From the NCBI GenBank assembly GCA_029948255.1, contig JALIZF010001758.1, positions 249,501-313,500 of the forward strand: a stretch of DNA of 64,000 bases, in the 5' to 3' direction. This DNA comes from Telmatactis stephensoni (lineage: Eukaryota > Cnidaria > Anthozoa > Actiniaria > Isophelliidae). Under the pieces are notes generated by a model. It saw only the letters and a program-made list of their open reading frames with translations, did no database searches and was not told where the DNA came from. Both the position numbers and the translations under genes were made by a program. Below are positions 44,665 to 55,200 of the stretch, in pieces (position 1 is the stretch's first letter; the number at the start of each line of letters is the position of its first letter).

Positions 44665-47600
44665 CTACCACCATGCCAAGGAGTTCTTGATATGTCTTGG
44701 ATGTCGGATAATTTCCTCAAGCTCCGTCATGTGCTTCGTTCTTCTTCGCTTGTTTTTGCCAAGCATTGGTCCTTCACACAGCACCAAGAAGTAATGGCTG
44801 TATTTACGTTCCTCGATACCAAATCTTCCTCTTGCATGCATGCGAATCTTTTTAAAGTATCGACCTTTGCCAACGTAGGATTCAGCTAAAAAGAAATAAA
44901 GTTAATGTTTTAGAGGATATTTAACTTTTCCTATTCTTTTAAAACTTCTTTTAGAAAAATGGTCGAATTTGAACTAAAATGCGGTGTCTAAGACGCCAAA
45001 CTGACGGAATCTTTGACGGTTTTCCGTCTTGATAGAGAAGCGGTCATTTCAAGGGTTAACTCGCCCCAATCCATCAGTCTACTTATTCAAGTAAAGAGGT
45101 CAAAAACACAATTTTGCAGTGAGACTAGACGATGTACAAAATGAATACATTGTTGTATTAGGCTAAATAATGATACTTTTGCATATATATTTGTAGATAA
45201 ATGGACGAACTATATGTGAGTAAATGTACAAAATTTACATTTTGAATTCATGTTGATATCATAATTATGATAAAATATATGGTGTAAATTTAAGAAATTG
45301 AAGATGGTTTTGAGTTGTCTGTCCTCTTATTGACATACTCTTGACGTCATAAAATGTTCAAAACTCAAGTGGAATCACGAGCGCAGTGTTTTTTACAACA
45401 ATTACTTGAGATAAAAGTTAAAAAATCCTTTTCAAACGGGGCAACAGAACGAGCGCGCGCGCCAAAACGCGTCAGCAGTGTGTCTGTCCTCTTATTGACA
45501 CACTCTAATCAACCAATCAGATCGCGAGATTAGTATCAAGTGTAACAAAAAGTAATGTTTAATGAAAAACTACAGCTATGTGTAATAAAAGCTCTGATAA
45601 AGATATAAATAGCATTGAATTACCAATGTCTAACCACTAGCTAATAACATTAGTCTGAAGTGTTGAATGTGGGAAGATTACAAACCTCAAAAATTACCAA
45701 AACACTGCAGAAGAATACAACATAAAAGAGAGGTCAGGACAATGACAAACAAAGAAACATGGAATACATTGTCAGTCTTAAGTTCGGGGATTAAGATGTT
45801 ATTTCAGTTACAAGGTCGACTTTATATCTTGATGTAAATTAGCCCTCCAGTCGAGAAGTTATTCAAATAAATTAAGTCACTAACTGGAATATTAATGAAA
45901 CTCTGGAATGATGTTGTGACCAAAGGCCGATCGTTTCAGTCGAAACGTTGTTCCAAAGTTTCATTAATTTTCCAGTAAGTCACTTAATTTATCACAATAA
46001 GGTTGACTTTAATTATGTCAGTTCTACTTGTGGTTCTGTTTTCTTTGCTTTCGACATTTCATTAACCCTGGTTTTCACTGAAATGCAAGCATAAGCACAA
46101 ATACAAGGATAAAAAAATTCCTTTTTCTTGTGCTTGCATTAATGAATATGTCAATGAAAACTGTGCTAGTACTTGTGCTTGCACTTGTGCTTGCATCACT
46201 AGTGAAAACCAGATTTTAAATATATTTCATTTTACCTAAAGTTGCTTCTAGGTTGCTGATACCTCATTGTGAACAATATTTTGGGGGTAAAGTTAAATAC
46301 AGAATCTTGGAAAAAGTTGTTATTGTTGTCGATAAGGACATACTTACCAACCCATAGGTTAGACTTGTCTTCTACTCCATATTTGGAGGTTGCAATGTTC
46401 TGTGTTTCTTCCAAAACCTGGAACACATTGGTTGCATTTTGTGAGAACAACATTAATGATCATCTCAGGGCTGTTTACATGATATTGGAATGGTTTCATC
46501 CTGGTAGAGTTCATCCTGGTTCCCTATATATTTCTTTTTATGTGTTGACACGATACCAACACAAATGTTCATACCAGTACAAGTCAAACTGGAATGAGTT
46601 CATTTGGTTCTTGTAATGGAACGAAATTGAACCTCATTCCAGTACAAGATTTTATACCAGTATCACAAAAACTGGGACGACACTCATAACAGATGAAACC
46701 TCTTTAGGAGCCAGGAAAGCATGAAAAATGACAGAGAAAGACATATACCTGTTTACAGGCTAGACTTTCTTTGATGTAGATGTGGTATGAAGTTGAATTT
46801 AATACCGGAACAAAACTCATTCTGATATCAACGGCCACTCACTATATGTAATGTTTATTGTCTGTCATTACCATTGCCTTCATTTAGCCATCATGATAAC
46901 CTTCATTATTCATCAGTATATATAAACAGTTATTCTCTAATGAAATACCATCTACATGACATTTCCCCAGAAGTAATTTGAAATAATTTACCATATACTT
47001 AAAGTAAATACATGTATGATGTATTAGCAGTTGAAGTTTGGTTTGTCTATGTTACCCAATACGATGGTTCAGATAAAACACATCTTTACTGCATTACACA
47101 GGGCCCATTTTGTATGACTGGGAAAATGGCACGGTCACCACACTGTACAGTTATGGCAGCCATTTCAAATGTTTTTATAAATATTACAGACTGACATGAT
47201 CACAGTATGGCATAGTAAGTTTCCCACCCATAAGCAAAGTGCTCTAAGGGTTAATTGCCATCCATACCTCCTTAACAGTTATTGCTGCTTTCTTAGGTGA
47301 AAATTCCATTTGTTTCAATGCCTCATTGATCTCTAAACCACGAATCTAATAAATGAAAGACACATCTGTCTCTGTTAGAATACACAGAATTAATGACCTG
47401 CACCTTGAAATTACCCCTTGCCTATTGACAGACAAGTAAGGAAATTATCCATGGATAATAGACAGCCACAATACAGATATACTTTTGAATAACGACACAT
47501 TACAAACATTAGTCATCAACATTTTATATGAAAAGGTGGCTCAGTTGGAGAGCTGCTGTCTATCCAGGAACTTGAGGCTCAAATCTCATTAATAGTTAAT

Positions 47601-49151
47601 TGAAACTTATATGATGCATTACCCATGCTGGGACTCACTTCATTGATTAATGGTGTTATTAGAATTAGATCTTACAATCCTCAATCAAATCTACTAATAC
47701 TGATGCCTTGGATACTTGGGTGTATAGTTGTGGTCAGGCCCTGAGGGGAGGGGGAGGGGGAGGGGGAGGGGGGGAAGACTGCCATATTTTGGGTGGGGAT
47801 ATTTGTGGTGCCTTTTAGGGATCAAAATCAGCAATCTGGTACCTTTTAGGGTGTCTCAAATGTTATTGGACTACCAGAGACTAAACTGCTACCTTTTAGG
47901 TTTTTTTTCAGTAAGGTACCCTCATAAACTTTACAAGTAGGTGTTCAAGGATTCTGTTTTTAATACTATTAAACTGAGAAATATTACATTTATTGCTTTT
48001 GTGTTGGTACCTTTTAGGGGTAAAAATTATGTGTTGCCATGCCCACCTGGGTAAGACTCAGCTACCTTTTAGGGGTCACTTGTATATATATAGGAGTCCC
48101 TGGGGTCATGTGTGGCGAGGGGTATAGTGGGATGAGTATGGTTTGAGTTTGTGTATAGGGGAGAGGTGGAGCATTGAGGGTGCAGGAGGTAGAATTTCAG
48201 AGGGAGAGTAAATGTGTTTATGTTGGTATAATACATACCTGTCTGGCAACTAAGTTCAGCTTCTGAGGTCCGCATCTGATATCTCTTCTAGAGTTGTAGA
48301 TTTGCTGTGAATTGTAATGAAATGAGCAAAAAAGATCAAGAAATTCAAATCTCACTTTCAAAATACTGAGCATCATGAATAATCACCTTCACAGTTCCCT
48401 GCGCCATTTTGAAAGGTAGCTGTGCCTTTGCATTGAAGTGAGATGAACAGTGAGCGTGCAATGATAGATACCTTTTTTAACACCTAGGACAATTATTCAC
48501 AGGTCTCTATCATTGCAAGCTCGCTACTTGTTTTGCTTTGATGCAAAGGCACGGCTACCTTTCAAGATGGCGCAGAGAACTGTGAAGGGACTATTCAATC
48601 TTGAATTTCATTCTTTTGATAATCTTCAAATTTGAGGGATAGGCTCAATTGGTAAATTCCCTGTTACAACAATGTGCGAAATAATGTTATCCTCACTTGT
48701 TTTGTTTGCTGTTCTGGGATACCCTGGTCCTGCTCGAGTTCTTTTTGCGTTTTTCCCCACATAGCACGAGTCACTGAAAAACTTGCTGTCGATGGGGTTC
48801 CTGTGTGAAGCTTGGAAGTGCTTCCTGAACTCAGGGATAAACTCCTACGAAAACACAAGAAAATATCAAAAGATAAGCACTAAAAGAACACTGTTTTCTC
48901 ATGTAAGCTTATCCTCAAAATCATAAGCTAAAATTCACAATTCTAAAACACGTTTACGATGCATGAAGTCAAATCTCTCTCACCTTAATTGAAACTGCAA
49001 GATTTTCAAAATACTTTCAGCTATACAAACAAAAACGAAGGACAGCGTAAGTATGATATCTACTTTTCCTCTAAAGTTGAAAACGTCTCTTGATTCACGG
49101 TAAAATGTCTACTTTTTACTCACTTCCAAAACGAAGCTTGCAAGCCGCCAT
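44665..49151 (-). CDS. MRPL22: mitochondrial large-subunit ribosomal protein L22 (uL22m)
   Basis: Six minus-strand exons: 49151-49120, 48844-48697, 48304-48239, 47345-47268, 46417-46348, 44885-44665. Phases are 2, 0, 0, 0, 1, giving 204 residues (the human protein is about 206). A basic, Ser/Thr-rich N-terminus (MAACKLRFGSESLSLSSGST) fits a mitochondrial targeting peptide. The uL22 core follows: IYNSRRDIRCGPQKLNLVAR, IRGLEINEALKQMEFSPKKA, VLEETQNIATSKYGVEDKSN-LWV, and the characteristic RYFKKIRMHARGRFGIEERK-YSHYFLVLCEG loop that lines the exit tunnel. The tail ends SLAWW. The start codon lies in CAAGATGGCGGC. It is divergent from GEMIN5 with 79 bp between the ATGs. Introns carry MITEs and SINE-like debris. 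A minus-strand AATAAA is near 44320. Confidence 0.93.
45870..45989. mobile_element. 120-bp hairpin element in an MRPL22 intron
   Basis: AATTAAGTCACTAACTGGAA at the left pairs with TTCCAGTAAGTCACTTAATT-type sequence at the right, and CGTTTCAGTCGAAACG forms the apex. Confidence 0.75.
46068..46212. mobile_element. MITE with CTGGTTTTCACT ends
   Basis: The left CTGGTTTTCACTGAAATGCA and the inverted right TGCATCACTAGTGAAAACCAG (split TGCATCACTAG + TGAAAACCAG) are terminal inverted repeats. Interior CAAGCATAAGCACAA words are shared with the arrays at 23.2 and 43 kb. Confidence 0.78.
47108..47215 (+). repeat. dispersed ATGACTGGGAAAATGGCACGG repeat, copy 2
   Basis: ATGACTGGGAAAATGGCACG...GGCAGCCATTTCAAATGTTTTTATAAA. 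Same family as 4460-4640 and 50120-50222. Confidence 0.65.
47534..47590 (+). mobile_element. degraded tRNA-derived SINE head
   Basis: GGTGGCTCAGTTGGAGAGC resembles an A box and GGCTCAAATCTCATTA a mutated B box (from GTTCGAATC), about 33 bp apart. No tail was identified. It lies in an MRPL22 intron. Confidence 0.45.
47738..48105. mobile_element. GTACCTTTTAGGG-motif MITE, copy 3
   Basis: A GGGGGA-rich left end and TATATATAGGAGTCCC right end. Five motifs (two with C or G variants) at about 47808, 47839, 47889, 48007 and 48062 show the 3 + gap + 2 layout. It lies in MRPL22 intron 3. Confidence 0.85.
48386..48589. mobile_element. 204-bp foldback element in MRPL22 intron 2
   Basis: CCTTCACAGTTCCCTGCGCC..TTGAAAGGTAGCTGTGCCTTTGCAT pairs with its inverse at the right end over about 55 bp. 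The loop holds a shorter internal inverted repeat (TGCAATGATAGA). Confidence 0.82.
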
Positions 49152-49230
49152 CTTGGATGTCTTTACCCAGTCCCACTCGAGTATGATAAACCGCGCTCGG
49201 TTCAGTCTCCTTGCGGCGGGAGATTCCAAA
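49152..49230. promoter_or_regulatory. 79-bp bidirectional promoter/5' region between MRPL22 and GEMIN5
   Basis: The interval between two divergent start codons. The MRPL22 ATG lies in CAAGATGGCGGC, an exact match to the TISU consensus SAASATGGCGGC (short-5'UTR initiator, also a YY1 site). The GEMIN5 ATG lies in CAAAATGGCGGA, a near match. No TATA box is seen. 5'UTRs must be very short or the transcripts must overlap. Confidence 0.8.
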
Positions 49231-52200
49231 ATGGCGGAAAGTGAAACACCAAACTGCATGCTTCCTCCATCTCCAAATTGGTATTGCAGCTCTGCCGCGG
49301 ACTGTAGCGTTTCTGGAATCTATGCATTTGCTGCCAAGAATCATGTCTTTCTTCTGGACACAAACAATGAGCCGCCAGTGTTCAGAGAGCAATTTAGCGA
49401 GCATTCAGATCGTGCGACTTCAGTTGTTTGTTGCCCGCATGGTTTGTCAAGTCTGTGTGTTAGTGCCTCTGATGATAAAACTGTGAAAATATGGGACGTG
49501 AAAAGCAAGATAATTGTTGCGTCTCACGATACACATAATGTAAGTGGCATTATTTTGTATTTCATGGTCAGATAGCAGTGGTTTAATTCAGTAAACATTT
49601 AATTCTACCAGCAGAACGTTGCACCAACGTTGGTGCGTCTAAAATTAACTAAAATATATACAAATGTTATATTGCTCTTTATATTTACAAGTTGTGCTTT
49701 ACACTAATTTATTGGCAAACGAATAAATAAATGAATTAATTAATGAATGAAACATTTTTTTGTTTCTTATCAACTTACTGAAAAGCATAAAAGTAAATAA
49801 TATTCATATATCCACTTGAATATATATATTTCTGTTGTTTCCCAGGCAAAGGTCACTTGTCTGTGTTGGTCTAGTGTAGAGAGTGATTTAATATTTTCAG
49901 GTAAGACATGACATAAATTAGCTCAGGGTGGAAGGAGTAAAGGATGGTGAAAAAATGGGATATGGAAACAAGGCAAATGGGAGGGTAAAGAATTTTCTTT
50001 TAATATATAGCTATTGAGAAAGTTATCAGTGGATTTGGCCATCATCACAACTGAAACTTACTGTCCCTTCAGGTAGATAAGCAAAGGATATTAATTGATG
50101 TAGAGCAGTTTTCATAATATATGACTGTGAAAGTGCCATGGTCACGACATGGCACAGTCACTGTAGGAATTTCAAATGTTTTTATAGACGTCATGGCACT
50201 GACATGGTCATTGCATGGTATATTTTACTTCACACTTTTGAAAACTGTTCTATATTATTTTGCAGTCAGCCCCTAATGGAATAAATCTTTGTGTAATCAT
50301 GTGCCAATAATATGTTCTTATCTTTGTTATCAGCTGATGAGAAGGGTAGTATAATAGCATGGAGACACAATAAGAATGTTGTCTACAGTGCAATACCCAT
50401 ACAGGAATATGTATTTTGTATAGCATCTTCACACCATTCTGAACAACTAGCTGTAGCAGGGTAAGCTAACATTGAAAAAAAACCCGTAACATTTGTTTAG
50501 GAACTGTTTTATTTGAAGTTTTTTATGAAGTCTTGTTTCGTGTATACAAATTCTGTGTACATTTGTATTATCTTTCAGGTTTAAGAATGGTCTTATTATT
50601 GTTCTAAAGCTCGATAATCATGGTCTAACAGTAATGCACAGACTCAGAGGACATGACGGTGACATCCATAATCTTGCTTGGTGTCCAGTGCCCATAGATC
50701 AACTTGATCTTGGTGAGCTTTATCAAAAGTTTTGTATTTTTGATCCTTTTAAAGCTAACTAGCAATGTCACCTATATCTATAATAGGACCTTTACAAGAC
50801 AAAGCTCTCCATACTAAAGAAAACCTGGTTATATCAGGCTCCAGAGATCAAACTATAAGACTATGGGATACATTACATGGGAAACTTTTAAATATCTTTA
50901 ATTTGCCTAAGAGATCTCAAAAGTGGCGTGAGAAGCATGACTGGCAAAGTAAGGACAGGCTGTGGTTGGCTTTGTGCTGGCCAAAATGTATGCCAAACAA
51001 GATTATCTCAAGTTCACACAGGTAGGTGGCTTGCTATCTTATTCAGAGGAGTGGGGTCGACCACTACCATTAGAACGAAGCTCGTGATTTGTTCAAATAA
51101 CAAAAACAAAGAATGTGTGTATCATGATGAACAATGCCTTTTGTTCTACATGTTATCTCTGTCCTTTGTTTTGTTTTCCTGTTCTTTGTTATTTGAACAA
51201 ATCACAAGTACTGTTCTAACTGTAGTGTATACAGCAAGGGGTGCAACTGGAACAAGTGGATTTTGTTGTTTCTCAAAATGAAGCTTAGAGCTTAGAAGAG
51301 CTTATTGACTGAGTTAGATCAGGCTGGATAGGAAAATATTTGGCTCTCATTCCGATTCTGTACAGACTAAACGCAGTAAGGTCCATACAGAATGACCTCA
51401 AGCCAAATATTGTCCCATCTGGCCCGACCTAACTCAGTCAATAAGTATGTAGTTCTATCTATCTTTCAATATAGTGGGGAGCTTCTTCAATGGAACCTGA
51501 GTGTTTCTAGTGGTTCAGAGCAAGTACAATACTTTTCACAAGGCCACTCTAGGATAGTGTTCAATATTTGCTGCAATAAAGAAGGAACAAAAGCTATCAC
51601 CTTCTCCATGGACAGACAGGTAAGGCTTTCCAAAGAACAAAGGAATACATTTTTCCCCTTCCTTCTGAGTTCTCTTCTCTTCCTTTTTTTCTCTTGTTTG
51701 GGGATTTCAATTGAGGCATACAATGATGGTGGAGAAGTGGGAGGAGAAGTGGGAGGAAAGAGAACGATATTGAAGAGAAGGAAAGGAAAGAGAAGAGACG
51801 GGAAGTGAAGACAAGGGAAGGGAAGGGGAAGAAACGGAAAGGGAGAGGAAAAGAAGGAAAGGAGAGGAGACTATGTTTATGGAAAACATTCATTTTAATG
51901 ATCATTTTCTTTGACTAGATTATTATTTGGGACCTGAAGACTCTCCGTAGTCTCCACTCCATCTGCACCCTTGGTGGATTTGTTTATACTTTGGACATTT
52001 CTCCCCTTGATCCAGGAACCATTGCAGTTGGTGTTGGTGATAACATGATTAGAGTATGGCATACTGCATCACCATTAAGCACCTATAATAGTGTGACTTT
52101 GTGGCAAGGAATCAAGTCCAAAGTACAAGTTGTAAGTAACTGCCATACTTCGTGGCCACATTATTTCATTTACTTAAAAAATAAAAAAATAAACGTTTGG

Positions 52201-55200
52201 CAACGTCGACACCATGTCGGATAACCGATGTATGGAGCCCATCCAAAAACCAACAGGGACAATGTCAAAAGGCCAACTGACCTCCGGACAACTGAGTGGA
52301 AAAGGTCGGGGCGGACAACGTCAAAAACCGAGTTCGGGACAACGCTGAAAAGATCGGCGTCAGGACAACGTTCGAACGACGTCGGAACAACGACATCGGG
52401 AGATCGTCGAAAACCCGACTAAAACCCGACATTGGCGTTACATCGAGAACCAGAACAAAATACGACGTCTAGATTACGTCGGCAATCTGATTTTATTAAG
52501 GGATGGGCTATTATATTTTTGAGGGGGTTGAGGGTTGGGCAATAACCCAAAAAAAATTCGAGCGCAGGCTTTTAAAAAGTAAGAAAAACGAAACCGTGCA
52601 CATCAAAAGAACCAGGGAGGAAAAAAAAAAAACGTGCATGTCGGGGGAAAAAATATCTTGCACTGTCACGAAGGACAAAAGAAAATCCTGCACAAAAAGA
52701 ATTCCCCCCCCCCCCCCCATCCCCTCAAAAATCTAATGGTCCGTCCCTAATGGAACGGGAATAGCCTCGTTTGAATGTACCCCATAAAAGAGGGTATTTC
52801 ATTCCGCTTCATTTGCGCGTATTAGAAAATGTGCACAATTATTTAGAGTCGTCATATATATAGTCAACATCATGGCTCTAATAATACTACTGTGTTGTCC
52901 AGGTTTGCTGGTATCCACACCAAGAGGGACTACTTGGTTTTGGTACTGATGGAGGACAAGTTGGGATTTACAATACCGTATCGAAAAAGTAGGACATTTT
53001 TTGAAACGACAATTATAATGAGTAGAAATTGGTGCTGTCTGGAGATGATTAACAGATAAGAATTGGAAATTGACACAGACATTTCAGAGACTCCGAAAAA
53101 ATCTGGGCTGTAGATGGGGTTTGAACTTACAATGAGTCGATGACATGTCTGTGTCAATTTCTGATTTATATCTATGGACCAAGCATATACTTTATATACC
53201 TTATCAACAGCAAGTGATAACATGACGAGTATGCGCGACCCGCTGGACGGAAGTGGCCTCAACTAAGGTTTTAACCTGGGTTAGGGCTATCTATGTCATA
53301 AAGAGAGTCGTATGTAGTCTCCCCAAAGTTTTTCGGAGCATTACAGTCGAGTGCAGAAGTACGAACAGCTAGAAATTATCCTTTCAAAATTATCCATTTG
53401 TCCAAGACAATAGAAGTTGGAGACATGCGCAGATGTTATCACTTGCTGCTTACCTTATCATAATATTTTTGGCTCTATTTCTTTTTCTAAAGACCCAAAG
53501 TTTTTGCCTCTTATCACAAGAACACTGTATACTCATTGTCCTGGGGACCAGCTTGTCCTAATAACGGTAAGTTTATTTACAACATGGTACGACAGGTTCA
53601 CGACACGGTACAACACGAACATGACACGGTACAACACGAACACGACACGGTACAACACGAACACGACATTGTGGGACACGATCACGACACGGTACAACAC
53701 GAACACGATTCGGTACGACACAATCACGACACGGTACGACACAATCACGACATGGTGTGACACGAACACGACACGGTACGACACAATCACGACACGGTAC
53801 GACACCATCGCGACACGGTACGACACCACGACACAGTATAACCCGATTCAAGTTTAAGTTCAAATTCAAGTTTATTTACATAGATTTATTATAAGTACAT
53901 AGAATACACGATCACGACACAGTACTTCACGGTACGGTCACAACACAGTACGACACGATCACGAGGCAGTATTACACGATCATGACACGATTACTACACG
54001 ATCACGACACGGTCTGACACGATCACGATCATGAAACAGAATTTCGAATGTCTTTGTGATTTTACTCTACTCTGTGTAATGTAATTTATGTAATGACTTT
54101 AGTGTTTTGATAATTTGTTTTGATAGACGATAAAGATGACAAAGTTTACAACCTATACAGCTGCAGTGGTGATGGCAGTGTCTTGCAACACAGACCAAAC
54201 CATCCATTACAGGATTCAATCAATGTCAATGCACTTATTCAGTCTACCAACGGATCAAAGGTACTGCAGCAGTGTTCGTATGTCTATAAACAAGACGCTC
54301 CTTTGAACCTTAACTCAGTGGACTGTCGTTCACTCGGTGGACTGTCGTTCACTCGGTGGACTGTCGTTCACTCGGTGGACTGTCGTTCACTCGGCGGACT
54401 GTCGTTCACTCGGCGGACTGTCGAGCCTCCTTGGATGAGCATGCGCTGTAGAGACATGTCTACAGCTTGTGACCGACGAAGAAAAACTGCATTTTATGAC
54501 TCGTTCACCCGCCGAGTAGAAGTCCATTCCGTGACGTGTTGTGTCGTGCCGTGTCTAAGCGTTCTGATTGGATAAGACATCAGATCACATTGACCAATCA
54601 AAGCACTGAGACACGGCAGGCGAAACACATTACTGCACGAACAGCACGTATAACATGCACTTTTTTGCAGTTAAGTAATAAGTATAGTCCAACTTCCATT
54701 GATCGACCTCCCTTGATGTACCAAGTGGTCGTTAAATGGAGGTGCTCGTTTAATAGAGGGATCATTTTCAGTGTCTATTGACCAACAAAATTAATGGTAA
54801 ATTACCAAGTGGTCGTTTTATAGAGGGTGGGGAATAGAAGTGGTCGCTTATGGAGGTTTCATTGCACATTGGGTTTAGATTTCTTTCTAACTAACTGTTT
54901 TTTGTCGAATTAAGTACTGCCTGTATAATGATGTAATTTATATGATTGTTATGCTGTGTTTTACTACAAAGTTTTACATATTCTTTCACTAGCATAAGTT
55001 GATGTCATGCACTGAAGTGTCTTGGAACTGTAATGGAACTGTGTTAGCAATTGGCAATCATGACGGGTCAGTAGTCATGTAACCTATTACGTGAACCAGT
55101 ATTTTATGACTTACAGTAGCGCTGTTTTCCATCCAACAATTATGTGTATCATTCATTGGAAGCGTTTCTTTTGTAGGATGGGAGACTCCCGGGGTTGGGT

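Noticed and set aside
44524..44889. Plus-strand ORF of 121 codons
   Set aside because: It is antisense to the last MRPL22 exon, whose peptide is strongly conserved.
49120..49404. Minus-strand ORF of 94 codons opposite GEMIN5 exon 1
   Set aside because: It is a shadow of GEMIN5 exon 1; the real minus-strand start here is the MRPL22 ATG at 49151 in a different frame.
53417..53869. Four long overlapping ORFs on both strands
   Set aside because: They are repeat translations of the ACGGTACGACAC minisatellite; only the GEMIN5 exon at 53493-53566 within this span is coding.
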